This document shows, piece after piece, positions 12,139 through 22,090 of a DNA stretch of 64,000 bases. The translations under genes were made by a program, and so were the position numbers. Origin of the DNA: Bradysia coprophila (lineage: Eukaryota; Arthropoda; Insecta; Diptera; Sciaridae); assembly GCF_014529535.1 (NCBI RefSeq), contig NW_023503509.1, forward strand, positions 744,001 to 808,000, read 5' to 3'. A model generated the notes under the pieces. That model was not told where the DNA came from. It made no database searches and worked only from the letters and a program-made list of their open reading frames with translations. Each line of letters starts with the position of its first letter. Positions within the stretch are counted from its first letter, which is position 1.

Positions 12139-12360
12139 AGGAAAATAGAGTTTAGAAACTAAGGGTAAAATCTATTACAATTTAGTACTTTTCTTCATAA
12201 AAAGACTGCTGTCACTGAATTATTTTTTAATGAACAAACTTCACTGCTGTGACATTTCATGGGAATGAATCAATGTGAAGTTGTTACACCAAAAAATAGT
12301 CCAGTGGGATTGAAGTACTATAAAAAAAATGTGGCGCCTCTACAGGCCAACCGACTAGGC
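12139..12360 (+). repeat. Dispersed repeat family E, copy 1
   Basis: About 222 bp run from GAAACTAAGGGTAAAATC to GGCCAACCGACTAGGC. The reverse complement matches 31965-32184 along its whole length with scattered substitutions. It has no long inverted ends and no open frame. The GC-rich end GGCGCCTCTACAGGCCAACC is unlike the AT-rich rest. It could be a SINE or a MITE; which one cannot be decided here. Confidence 0.75.
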
Positions 12361-12517
12361 TAATCGGCAGTGCCTTGGCACTTTCACACGCCTTGAGATT
12401 GGACCACATACGGGTCTACTCGACTGGCGTAGACTCGAAATACTGTTGGTGGACGGAGCAACTGTCGGCAGTGATATTGACAGGTTGACGGAGTGTGATG
12501 TGCACACACTAAATAAT

Positions 12518-12618
12518 TTTTAGTCCTAGTTTTCATGACGAAAATATAGTAGCTGTCAAAGGAAGCTAGGAATCTTTCTGTCCAAAATCTCGAACTGTCA
12601 ATGAAAACTAGGACCAAA
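12518..12618. mobile_element. Palindromic MITE, uninterrupted copy
   Basis: TTAGTCCTAGTTTTCATGAC at the left and ATGAAAACTAGGACCAAA at the right are inverted repeats. The centre (ACTGTCAAAGGAAGCTAGGAA) matches the sequence around the hAT insertion at 4770-5208 but without the insert. It therefore serves as a natural empty-site reference for that insertion. Confidence 0.75.
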
Positions 12619-14850
12619 GAATAGTATATTTCATTATATGCGGCGAAAAGTATGCATATCATGAGGGATCAATTTTTTGATACGAGCCGAACTCACAAGT
12701 GTGTGTTTAAGCGTCAATGTTTGAAAACTGTTATTTTGAAAAGGGTAAAGTTTGCATATCCGAGCCGAAGGCGACTTTCCCTCCCTAGGTAAGAAATGAA
12801 CTTTCCCGAACGGACAAAAACACTCAAAATATCGCTACCTGATATACATGCTTTCCGTAGGGGGTAAACATACGTGTTATGCTCACTTTCCGGGGGGATA
12901 TGCAAAAAAAGGTTTTAAAGTTTTAAAGTTAAAATTGTTATACATTGAAGGTTTTTGAGGGAACATTCCGTCTCGTTCCCTGGACCATATTACATTTTAT
13001 GAGTACTTCAATTTTTGCTCTTTCTGGTTTATGTTTATAAAATATAGAGCGCTGCACGGCACTGCTCCTAGCATGAATACTGAATTGAAAAGTGTCATAT
13101 TTGGAGGCTGTGAGCGCTGACATTAGTTTATTAATTTTTTATGACGAAATATCCTAGAAATATAATAGAATTATACAAAAGCTCTATTACGTTTGAGTTT
13201 TAGTTTCCAAACCACATATCTCTTTGTTGACTCTTCAAATTTCTGACTTCCACCATTTTAACATACATTTTGCTACATGTCAAAGCACTAGTCGCGGCTA
13301 CTGATTATCATTGTTAAGGTCGTTGTTGACAACAGTCGACTAACCATAGCCATAAATAAGAGGTGGAAATTTGTGGGTGCGTATTCGCTCTACTGATATT
13401 TTCATAGCTATGTTGACCGCAAATGTTACAGCTGACTTCCATTATGTGACAGACATTTTATGGTAATAAACCAATGGAACCAATGGTATGCCATCAATGA
13501 CAAGAAAATAAGGACACATTTCTGTTGCTTCATTAACCATATAGGTTATCATCGGCTGGATGTAACAGAAAATATGGCTTACGCAAACATTCGTTTGCAA
13601 TAAATAACGGTGGCTATTAGCATAAGATAATGTTTTCCCTTTTTATTCCGTATTTTCGTACAGTCAAGGAAGTTTTACATTCGAGTCTTCTTGATATGAA
13701 ATATATTTTAACTTCTGATATTAATCAAAATAAGTGTATGGTAAGTCAACTTCTTACGCTAAAAAGTTTTCCCAGTATTCGCGCATTGCAATCCAGGAAA
13801 TAAATAGCAAACACGGGCACTTTTTTTGTCGCTTTTTATATTTTTCTATATATTTGAAACGGAACATTTTATGGGCAACATAATATTTGTTTGGCAAGAA
13901 GTTTTGAAAAATTTGTTGAGTTGTGTTTTATCTGTATTTTACCCATGGAGTGTGTTGGTTTTTGTTTCACTTCAGCTATTACGGCGGATATAGCGTTGCA
14001 GTTTTCAAAAGTGTACAAGGAAGAAATCATTACTTCCGACTATGACATAATGGTGGAAGTTCTTTGATATACTTTTTCAAAGAATAAACATCTATGATTT
14101 AGATGAGCTTTTATAAATTGGTACTTTACAGTCAACTTTGTATACGTATATGTGTGGTATCCAGAAGAGTTAACGTACACTCCCAGCATACATGAAAATG
14201 TATCTTGAGTAAGGCAAAGAAAAATTTATTAATTATTGTTGGCGGGTTGTTGTAATGCGGATCCATTGTCTATTTTTCTTTGACAATGTTGCCTTTGATG
14301 AATTTTCAAACGATCCAAAAGCACGCACTGGAAAATCTCGAAAAATACATTTGTTGTTCGTAATAATCCCACTTACAATTGAAGCAGTTTCCACAAAGTA
14401 TTACGTAAAGTAGCATGAGTAGTTAATTAGCCTTAGATATATTGTTCGTCGAAAGCTTTTACGTTGAGAAGATTTTTTTTATTCGGAAAATATAAGACTG
14501 TGAGAGATCTAACGCATGTTATGATAGAGAATAGAGAACACTACTCGTAATTCAACACTGTTTTGTATAACATCGGGAAATCTGCATAAAAAACATGAAA
14601 GCTTTCCTCATTAATTGGTAAATGTAAAGCAATTGCACTACTTGATATTGAAAAAAAAATTCAAAAAGAAAATGTTTTGAATGGTTCTAATTAGCTGGAT
14701 GTTATGGAAAAACAACACAAAACACGTAAACTCTCAAAGAATGCAAACGATATGGTTGTTTAGTGTAGTCACATTCAAAAATTCTGTATACCCTTTGAAC
14801 AAAATCAGTTCTTTGAGCTTAATATTAAAACATGCTTTTGACTTTGTTTG
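12619..14850. other. Intergenic with repeat fragments
   Basis: No gene is supported. A hairpin-rich patch near 12740-12910 includes GAGCCGAAGGCGA (12762-12774) and CCTAGGTAAGAAAT. A half copy of family C (CACTGCTCCTAGCATGAATA) lies near 13069-13117. A family D copy lies near 13225-13345. From 13350 to 14850 nothing beyond AT-rich DNA is seen. Confidence 0.5.
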
Positions 14851-15166
14851 CTAAGTAATTGTGCCGTGAAATAAATTTTCATCTTACTATGACTGCAGTT
14901 AATAACCAAACAAAGAACTATTTTCGAGATATAGAGACTTTGTTTCCAGAAGTGTGTCGTTTTTCTACGAGGCTTTTGCTGACATATAACATGACATGAA
15001 AGCATATTTTCGATATTTTCTTTAATGCCATTAACGGCGTCATTTTTTCATTTTAGAAAATTTGTCTGGGTTTGAATTTGAAAGCATAAATTCTTCAAAG
15101 AAAATGCTATTACCGATAGTTCATTGATGCAATGCGTTTCTACATTTCTTTTATAATTTATTTCAG

Positions 15167-15234
15167 CTGGGGTGCACGTGGAACAGGAACATCAAAAGCT
15201 TCAGAACACTGCTTTTATCATAATTTTTACACCG
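15167..15234 (+). other. Exon-like piece in duplication copy 1
   Basis: A polypyrimidine tract ending TTATTTCAG precedes 68 nt starting CTGGGGTGCACGTGG, followed by the donor GTAAGTAG. One frame reads WGARGTGTSKASEH and onward without a stop up to the donor. The matching piece in copy 2 (21276-21310) is 35 nt between the same splice-like signals, so the two differ by 33 nt, a multiple of three. No partner exons were identified. It could be a small internal exon of a duplicated gene, or chance. Confidence 0.25.
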
Positions 15235-15321
15235 GTAAGTAGAGCTAAATTTTCACTGCTTCAAGCTAAATTTAATCAACAGCTGGCTAGGTCAGGTAAT
15301 ATTTTTAGACATTGAAAGATC

Positions 15322-15528
15322 AAACGGTCAAACTTTTATACGAGCTTTTTGTACAAAAATTTCTAGTGGGTAAAATATCTCAATTGATTGTGCTCCGTTG
15401 TAGAAGTTTTTGGAAGCGGATAAATTTTATCCGCTTCCAAAAACTTCTACAACGGAGCACAATCAATTGAGATATTTTACCCACTAGAAATTTTTGTACA
15501 AAAAGCTCGTATAAAAGTTTGACCGTTT
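15322..15528. repeat. Perfect palindrome, 103-bp arms, 1-bp centre
   Basis: Positions 15322-15424 are the exact reverse complement of 15426-15528, with a single T (15425) at the centre. The left arm continues the duplicated block and has recognisable, diverged counterparts in copy 2 (around 21400-21500). The right arm has no counterpart there. It looks like a local head-to-head inverted duplication. An assembly fold-back artefact is a real alternative. Confidence 0.93.
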
Positions 15529-15567
15529 AAAATCCTTAACATGATTTAATCATGTTAAGGATTTTAA
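15527..15567. repeat. Second perfect palindrome, 20-bp arms
   Basis: The arms TTAAAATCCTTAACATGATT and the exact complement (15548-15567) flank one central T. It overlaps the end of the larger palindrome by two bases, so two perfect fold-backs abut with no spacer. Confidence 0.9.
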
Positions 15568-15599
15568 TTCGGTGTTGTCTCATTTCATTTCGAAACGAA

Positions 15600-15794
15600 T
15601 AGGTTTGTTCCAAGTAACTGTAAACACGAACTTTGACAACCCGAAAAACGACAATTTCATCCATAGCACCGTCGTTTACGTGATATTTCATACAAATCGA
15701 GCAACGTCGCCTACGCGATTTACACAGAAATATTATTGAGGTTATGGTTCTGTGGATGAAATTTGACAATTCATATGGCCTTGGAACAAACCTA
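15600..15794. mobile_element. MITE family F
   Basis: The left end TAGGTTTGTTCCAAG and right end CTTGGAACAAACCTA are perfect inverted repeats. TA at both extremes may represent a TA target duplication. Interior arms (GACAATTTCATCCATAG / CTGTGGATGAAATTTGAC) extend the complementarity. It is non-coding and lies inside duplication copy 1 only. Confidence 0.75.
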
Positions 15795-16110
15795 TATATC
15801 AAAGTGACATTTTCTCAACTCAATTGTCAACCAACAAAACGTTAGCAGGATGCCATTCTATCAATACATTTTGAGGCGAGAAGTAGTTCTTTGTTTACCG
15901 AACGGAAAAAAAGGAAGTGCCAACAAGAGTGACGTATCCTATTTTCTGCAGAATTGAATACAACGTTTTTCAACAATTTTTCTGAGCGAAAAGAAAAGTG
16001 ACAGTTCGGGGTAGAGAATAACTTTGTTCTCCTCTGTCAAAACGAAATGTGAAGAAAGTATACATTTTCACCACCGCACTGCCATCAATTGCACTGAAAA
16101 ATCGATGACA

Positions 16111-16961
16111 CGAAAAATGACGACTTTCTTAAGAAACGGCGAGTTCCTGAAAAAGATGTGAGTAGCTGACGATTCTTCATAAACTTTTCTTGCCTCTTTA
16201 AAATTTGATACAAGGAAAATCATCTTCTACAATATGTTAACTACGAAAAGGCGAGTGCTTGAAGATCCGGCGACTGCTCACCGCTTGGTAAAGAACTCCC
16301 CGATTTTTCAGATAGTCGTCGTTTTCTCGTGTCGTCGATTTTTCAGCGCAATCTGTCATCGGGCAAAGAGTCAACAAAACGTCAGTTTCTCATGGCCTTT
16401 TGAGCCAAGGTTCTGAAAGAACCTTGGTTCTGTTAAGCAAGTGAAATGTAAATAAACTGGATAGTATGAATGTGTTAAGTCTGTATTTTATAAGACGACA
16501 AAACAAGTCCAAAAGAATTAAATGTTTAGTTCTTTTTCAGAATTTTTTTACGTAAAAAATTCTTTAAATCTGTTACATAAAGCTTGATAGTGCTGTAACT
16601 ATGAATAAGTCTCTCATTCACTCGCAAGAAAACAATAAGAAACACAATTACAGTTGAATTAGATAAAAATAACAGAAAAAACTACTTTTGACCACTTTTG
16701 ACTGTTCCTGGCCTCGATATGGAACATTTGCCACATTTCTTGGATGGAAATACTTTTTTCGAGTGCCATAAAAAACAATCAAATGTGGAAAGGTTCAACG
16801 AGCTATCACACGTGGCAAAGGTGAAGATTTGGCCGAGATGTTGAATTTCAAAATCTTTATTTTTGTATGAAAATAAGCAAAATTTTGTATTTTCAGATAA
16901 CTCAAATTGCCTACGTTAGCTAATAAGTTCCTATTGAAAAGTAAATCAAGCAACTCCTAAA
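16111..16961. other. Gene-free stretch
   Basis: The only features seen are a short hairpin CCAAGGTTCTGAAAGAACCTTGG near 16407-16429 and a phrase near 16360-16400 that is shared with the region after duplication copy 2. No gene is supported. Confidence 0.5.
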
Positions 16962-17072
16962 CGTTTCTAAAAAAATTGCGTCACAAAGTGGCTGATGTTG
17001 AGGAAACTACTGGAATTCAAATGTAAAAAAGCCGAATCATCTGGCACTTTGTGACGCAATTTTTTTTAAATT
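16962..17072. mobile_element. Foldback family I, short copy
   Basis: TTGCGTCACAAAGTGGC near 16975 and GCACTTTGTGACGCAA near 17040 are inverted repeats around a core containing ATGTTGAGGAAACTACTGG. The core and arms match the centre of the longer element at 47702-47958. It lies about 130 bp past the 3' end of the DUF1397 gene. Confidence 0.7.
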
Positions 17073-17159
17073 TTCTTTCTGATATGTTTTTGAAACTAGT
17101 GTTTGTGCTAGAAGCATAGCAATGAATCAAAAGTTAGGATTTTTTTCACGAAGATTTTA

Positions 17160-17165
17160 TTTATT
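17160..17165 (-). terminator. Poly(A) signal of the DUF1397 gene
   Basis: AATAAA on the minus strand lies about 36 bp beyond the stop codon at 17201. Its position fits a polyadenylation signal for the gene ending there. Confidence 0.5.
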
Positions 17166-17200
17166 CCAATCGAAATATCTAGTAACGACAAGATGATGAG

Positions 17201-19039
17201 TTATGTAATCGTTGCACAGTTGGTTTGTTCACGGAAAATCGTAAAGATCGACGTAAATTGATTTTTAGCAATTGGATCTACACAGTTTTCAACTGATGAA
17301 ACGAAACATTCCGACACAGCATCGAATTCACTAAAAATTGAACCAAAATATAGTTATGAATTGTGAACGACAACGGCAATCACTTACTCGCAATCGTCTT
17401 TGTCCATTTTGAATTCAAAATATTCGTTTTCGATGAACTTTTTCACAACTCTCTTCAAAAACGCGTAGAGTGCCTTATTTCCGCATGTCAGAATTTCGTC
17501 CTTGTTGATCATAACACATTTTCGTCCTTCGCCATCACGAGAAACCAGCGAAGCCAGGTCGGTTCCGCCATTAGAGCAAACTGAATCCGAAATGGCTTTC
17601 AGAATGTCCCGTATGTGGTTTTCTCTTTTGATTTCGCGTGGAAAAGAACAGCGATCTTTCAGCATCCTAAAATCATTCACGTACCCGAACAGTTCATCTC
17701 GCTTCTGGCAAAATCTTGAATTTTAAATGCAAATCAGAGAATGTAATGAAAAATAAAAATTCGCTTGGTCTTACGTCGTTGCGACTAATTTGAAATCTTT
17801 AGCTTTTGTAGCATTCTTAATAGTCTCATACTGATATTTCAGCCACATTACCAACGAATTTTTCAATTCGTCCTTTGCGCTACTCAATTCAGCGTACGCA
17901 TTCTCATCCCCGGACAATTTCGTACACTTTTTCTGGTAAGCTTCCTTTAAATCCTGTTTCAACAAGCCACACAATTGACCCACACGGAGTTTCGGACCAA
18001 TTTCTTCCTTTACAGTGTCATTTGAATTGGCTATCAAATAAACGTGATTTTGTTAAAATCACGGCAGAGTAAATTTTACTAAAATAAACCAGGCAGATGC
18101 AGTTCATTTTCGAAACGTCAAATTAAGAAATAAAGCGACCTAATACACTGTATGAAAATGAGCTCAAATGAACACTGACAAAAGTTGAATTAATTTTATT
18201 CGCAAAAAATTAAGAAGTGACTATTCGCAGTGAACTGCCAATAGTCAATATTGATGCTATTCGCAAAAAAAAGACTTCTAGATAATTCAGGTCCCTTGTC
18301 AAATAAAGCGCCCCTGCCTGGTTTACTTTACTCTGCCGTGTTAAAATGCATAGATTCTTGAAATAAAACTTTTTATTAAAATATTTACGAAAATACTGCT
18401 CCCATGCAATTCCAATCATAAAGACGAAAGTTCGAATCCATCGTTTTGTTTTGTAGACTTTGTGGTCGTATTCGTCCTCTTCGTCTTCTTCGTCGTTGAC
18501 GACGTCTTCATCGTCGTTGACGACGTCTTCATCGTAATCGTCTGATGAAAATGAAACTGAGGTAGTGGAATCTGCAATCGTGGAACTGTTGTCGTTCTCG
18601 TCATCTTCTCCCTGAGGAGATTTCGTAGTATCATTTCGATCGTTATCGTCACCATCATCAGTACTTGATACCGAACAAACTGTGAATCCAGTTCGAAACA
18701 AATTAATTTTAGTTGCTTTTAGATTCACAATTTTTTTGATTTTTTCTGAAAGGACAGATTGACACCCTCATAGCAAAGCCAAAATGCAAAGACTCAATTG
18801 GTATTTTTCCACCAAAACGTTTCGTTTTCACCATATCCCGTTTTATGATGAAACAGAGAGGTCACGGGTCACTAGAGAATTTCAATGACCCTTTTGGATT
18901 AACCTGTCTTTTCAGAACTGTGCCTTAAAACTACTACGTATGTATCCAACAGTACTATTGATGTTGTTGAAATGAGAAATTAATTAATTTTACCACTTGT
19001 TAAAATTAGCAGAACTATAAGAACCAGTTTCCTGTTCAT
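17201..19039 (-). CDS. DUF1397 / 27-kDa hemolymph glycoprotein-like secreted protein
   Basis: Exons on the minus strand are 19039-18994, 18030-17775, 17714-17388 and 17330-17201. The splice phases (1, 2, 2) all agree and give exactly 253 codons including the stop (252 aa). Residues 1-15 (MNRKLVLIVLLILTS) are a signal peptide. The mature protein has 11 cysteines, including LCGLL, KKC, TFC, DRC, a KCV..LTCG pair, DDC, ECF, ENC and TNC, in the spacing style of insect DUF1397 proteins. These are secreted hemolymph glycoproteins of about 27 kDa whose molecular role is poorly known. The length fits the family. Introns 2 and 3 are 60 and 57 bp; intron 1 is 963 bp and contains a MITE (18060-18340) and a phase-matched acidic exon (18389-18679). 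The start is chosen from the signal peptide, with a TATAAAT box about 70 bp upstream. The family call rests on pattern, not on a search. Confidence 0.8.
18060..18340. mobile_element. MITE in intron 1 of the DUF1397 gene
   Basis: CACGGCAGAGTAAA and its complement TTTACTCTGCCGTG are the ends, with a second block ACCAGGCAG / CTGCCTGG(T) inside. The element is flanked by the 7-bp direct repeat TTAAAAT (18053-18059 and 18341-18347). The size (281 bp), inverted ends and 7-8 bp duplication suggest a non-autonomous hAT-like element. It starts 29 bp upstream of exon 2 on the minus strand. Confidence 0.8.
18389..18679 (-). CDS. Candidate acidic cassette exon of the DUF1397 gene
   Basis: A 291-nt open stretch lies between an acceptor (GGATTCACAG) and a donor (GTAAAT) and has the same phase (1) at both sides, so it can be included or skipped without breaking frame. 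It encodes 97 aa. A Ser/Thr/Asp-rich start follows naturally from the signal peptide (LTS-VCSVSSTDDGDD). Next comes a strongly acidic tract with the tandem word DEDVVND, then KVYKTKRWIR and a hydrophobic patch. Inclusion would insert a polyacidic linker between the signal peptide and the DUF1397 domain. It could also act as the last exon of a separate short transcript, because the frame continues open past the donor. Which form is used cannot be told from the sequence. Confidence 0.45.
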
Positions 19040-19103
19040 ATTGAACGGTCATTCACTTTTTGCAAATTTACACAATTTACACAACGTTTCAGAGGTATGA
19101 CAA

Positions 19104-19110
19104 ATTTATA
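19104..19110 (-). promoter_or_regulatory. TATA box of the DUF1397 gene
   Basis: TATAAAT on the minus strand would place the transcription start near 19080, about 40 nt before the ATG at 19039. No other TATA-like motif lies closer in a usable position. Confidence 0.45.
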
Positions 19111-19834
19111 AAAATTGAATATTCTTTCTTCTAACACTAAACGCTAATAAGCGGAATATGGTTCTTACGTCTCCTTTTATGTCTTCATAATGCATAGTAG
19201 AGGGGACTACTGATTTCAATAAAGGGCCGCACTCTGAGAAATTAGACGCCCTTTGAGAAGTTAAGCGGAAGAATAAGGATAAATTAATTGATGTTTTCAA
19301 CTAAAAGTCAAAACTAGAAAGCAATAATAGTTATTTGTGTATCTGTATTGGACGATTGATTTTAGGCAATTTCCCAAAACTCACTCATTTTCGGCCCCGA
19401 CACATGAAAATACAGTTCTTCACCAAAATTGTCCTTCAGATGTTGGAGGCAAGTATACTACGCCGGAAAGTGAATATCGACAATAAATTTCAATTAACAG
19501 TTTTTTAAAGTGGCATCGACTTAATCCAATAAACGAACCCTATTGAAGATATCCAGAATCCGATTTCTCCTTCGAAAGTTATTTAAAAAAAAAACTTTAC
19601 CTTTATAAAAGACAAAGTTCTTAAAAATTTTCGAAAATTTCCGAAAATATTCTTTTCTCGCTGCACCCCTGGAAAATGAGTAATTACTTCCAGACGGCTT
19701 CATATTATTAAGTTCATTTCTCCCCTATTTCCCGAACGCTTAACCAGTAATATATATTATCACATACGTGCAGTGTTCGGATGTCAAAATTACTTAACTA
19801 GAAGTTTAATTCAAAAATTACACCTCAGGTCTAT
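19111..19834. other. Gene-free stretch
   Basis: No gene or repeat is recognised. Open frames near 19106-19300 and 19521-19703 are short and lack domain features. Confidence 0.5.
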
Positions 19835-20144
19835 GTTGTTGTCTCGTTTTCGCTTATGTGATAAAATAGAGTACACACTTATCACTATCTGTCTCGGCAA
19901 GCCTCGACTTCTTCGTGACAAGTGTGTAATATATATTATCGCATACGCGGTGTGATTCCCCGGAAAAATTATTCACCTAGGATATATAAACAAACATTAT
20001 ACTTCTGTAAATTGTGAAAGTGTCATTCGCATATCTTGTTGTCTCGTTTTCGCTTATGCGATAAAAAAGAATATGCACGTATGACAAGCCGTCTCGGCAA
20101 GCCTCGACCGCTTTGTCATACGTGCATAATATTTATTACTTCCG
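19835..20144. repeat. Two hairpin units in tandem, 200-bp period
   Basis: Units at 19835-19948 and 20035-20144 both start TTGTTGTCTCGTTTTCGCTT and contain GTCTCGGCAAGCCTCGAC. Each is a hairpin: in unit 2, GCACGTATGACAAGC pairs with GCTTTGTCATACGTGC; in unit 1, ACACACTTATCAC pairs with GTGACAAGTGTGT. The arms have diverged between the units in a partly compensatory way, so the fold is preserved although the sequence has changed. Confidence 0.75.
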
Positions 20145-20145
20145 A

Positions 20146-20238
20146 GGTTCCAAGTTGTGTATTTGATAAGTTGGGTGTTACAGCCCGACCCGAAGGGGAG
20201 GCCTGTATTCCCCACTTGTCAAATAACAACTTGGAACC
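20146..20238. repeat. Hairpin with GACCCGAAGGGGA apex
   Basis: GGTTCCAAGTTG (20146-20157) pairs with CAACTTGGAACC (20227-20238). Inner arms TTTGATAAGT / ACTTGTCAAA follow, and a GC-rich centre contains CAGCCCGACCCGAAGGGGAG. It directly follows the tandem hairpin units. Confidence 0.7.
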
Positions 20239-20599
20239 TTGTAAGTACAATGCTTTACGTGATTAGGCAATGTAAATGAAAATGAAACATGCCGTAACAC
20301 GTAAATTAAAATACCTACTGGTTTAGATATTTTTGTGTCCGTTTGAAACTCGATTCGAATGTGAAGGATACATCCACACAAATCAAACTGAAAATCTACC
20401 AGTCAACAATTTGGCATTGTTTGCTAAAGCGGTAATTATATTGGGCGAGATGCGAATAAAGTCGCGACATACTAGCATATTTCAGAACATTTTCAACTTT
20501 TTCATGTTGATGTCAATTGATATTGATAAAAACCATTTTTAGTTATCAATTTTAAATTATAAATAAAGCATCGCATCGCCTCTCCAATGCAATTACCGC
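20239..20599. other. Short gene-free stretch
   Basis: Nothing recognisable is seen between the hairpins and duplication copy 2. Open frames at 20178-20542 overlap on both strands and are not supported. Confidence 0.5.
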
Positions 20600-20633
20600 C
20601 TAAGTAATTCTGCCGTGAAATAAATTTTCATCT

Positions 20634-21000
20634 GTGGTATTCTTGTGATAGACAGGCTGCCGAAATCGGACGCATTTTATAGTAGACTTTTCTAGGTGTG
20701 CCTAGAAAGGGCTTCGACCCTAGAAGCCAAAACCACTTTCAAAAAAATTCTTCGAAGTTTGTGTGGCTGGTGAAAGGTGAGCAAAAACCGAAAACTTGCA
20801 ATTTTCTTATATAAAAATTTCTTCAGTTACGCGAGCCGGTTTTCGGTTTTTGATCACTTTCACCACACAAACTTCGAAGAATTTTTTTGAAAGTGGTTTT
20901 GGCTTCTAGGGTCGAAGCCTTTTCTCGCCACATATAAAAAATTCCACTGGAAAATGCGTCCGATTTCGGTAGGATGTTTTTCAAAAGAATCCCTCTCTGG
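20634..21000. mobile_element. Inverted-repeat element H, copy 1
   Basis: Long arms are complementary: CCGAAATCGGACGCATTTT, CTTCGACCCTAGAAGCCAAA and TCTTCGAAGTTTGTGTGG at the left are mirrored at the right. A related longer element occurs at 59698-60327. The copy-1 duplication lacks it, so it inserted after the block was duplicated. No transposase is encoded. Confidence 0.85.
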
Positions 21001-21275
21001 CTATGACTGCAGTTAATAACAAAACAAAAAACTATTTTCGAGGTATATAGACTTTGCTGCTAGAAGTGTGTCGTTTTTCAACGGTGCTTTTGGCAACATA
21101 TAACATGACATGAAAGCTTATTTTCGATATTTTCTTTAATGCCATCATTGGCGTTATTTTCTTCATTTTCAAAAATTTGTCTGGGTTCGAAAGCATAAAT
21201 TCTTCAAAGAAATTGCCATTACCGATAATTCATTTATGCAATGCGTTTCAACATTTTTTTTACATTTTATTTCAG

Positions 21276-21310
21276 CTGGGGTATACGTGGAACTGGAACA
21301 TCAAAAGCCG
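21276..21310 (+). other. Exon-like piece in duplication copy 2
   Basis: A 35-nt piece between TTATTTCAG and GTAAGTAG reads WGIRGTGTSKA in the frame shared with copy 1. It lacks the 33 nt present at 15202-15234. Splice-like borders and frame are preserved, but no flanking coding exons were found. Confidence 0.22.
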
Positions 21311-21560
21311 GTAAGTAGAGCTAAATTTTCACTGCCTAAAGCTAAATTTAATCAAAAGCTGGCTAGGTCAGGTAATATTTTTAGACATTGAAAGATCAAA
21401 CGATCCAATTTTTAAACGAGTTTTTGTAACTTTCGTTGGCGTCTAGATGTTCTCGTGGGTATTACCACGATAAAATATCAGAATTGGTTAGAATTTTTTG
21501 GGAAAGAGTTGAATTGTATCCCACACGCCATAGGTTAAGGGATGATAATAATAGTAGATT

Positions 21561-21669
21561 ATTCACCTCTGTCCACATGTTTATTTAGACACTTGGGGAG
21601 TTGTTGCATGAGCCGAAGGCGAATGTTATAACCCCAAGTGTCTAAATAAACATGTGGACAGAGGTGAAT
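21561..21669. mobile_element. Hairpin element with GCCGAAGGC loop
   Basis: Perfect 38-bp arms lie at 21561-21598 and 21632-21669, starting ATTCACCTCTGTCCACATGT. The 33-bp loop contains GAGCCGAAGGCGAATG. A second hairpin (GAAATAATAGCA / TGCTATTATTTC, 21680-21735) follows. It shares loop design and the flank word CACCT with elements at 48559 and 30945. Confidence 0.85.
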
Positions 21670-22090
21670 ACGCTATTTTATCTACCGACGGCGAAATAAT
21701 AGCACTTTTTCACTGCTATTATTTCACCTAGGTAGATAAATTGAATTTAAAAAAAAAGTTGAAAAAGTAGAAATTTTCTCACATAAATTGTCAAAAGACA
21801 TCAACAGATTGCCATTCTGTCAATGCATTTTAAGTTGAGTAGTATTTATTTGTTTACCGAGCGAAAAAAGCAAAATTCCAACAAGAGCAACATTTTATGC
21901 GAATCGCTCGAGCTGGACCTACTTTCTCCTGAGTTGAATACAAAATTTTTGAACAATTTTTCAACACAAAACCAAAAGTAACAATTCGTGGTAGAGAATT
22001 TCTATTTGGTCCTCTGTCAAAACAAATGGGGACAAAATCTAAATTTTCTTCGCCGAACTGTCATCAGACAAAGAGTCAACCAAATGTCAT

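Larger units (their letters stand above)
14851..16110 (+). repeat. Segmental duplication, copy 1
   Basis: This block aligns with 20600-22090, starting at CTAAGTAATT.TGCCGTGAAA and running through CTATGACTGCAGTTAATAA, GCTGGCTAGGTCAGGTAATA and GAATACAACGTTTTTCAACA. Both copies keep the same order and strand. Copy 1 additionally contains two palindromes and a MITE. Copy 2 instead contains an element at 20634-21000 and a hairpin at 21561. The block contains a conserved exon-like piece but no long open frame. Confidence 0.85.
20600..22090 (+). repeat. Segmental duplication, copy 2
   Basis: This is the homologue of 14851-16110 on the same strand. It is interrupted by element H (20634-21000) exactly between TTTTCATCT and CTATGACTGCAG, which are adjacent (separated by TA) in copy 1. 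It ends in the phrase CAAAGAGTCAACCAAATGTC, also present after copy 1 near 16365. It contains the shorter exon-like piece 21276-21310. Confidence 0.85.

Noticed and set aside
18416..18658. Thr-rich 80-codon frame overlapping the acidic exon
   Set aside because: It is a shifted frame of the Asp/Glu-coding tract. The acidic frame is the one that matches the splice phases and the signal peptide.
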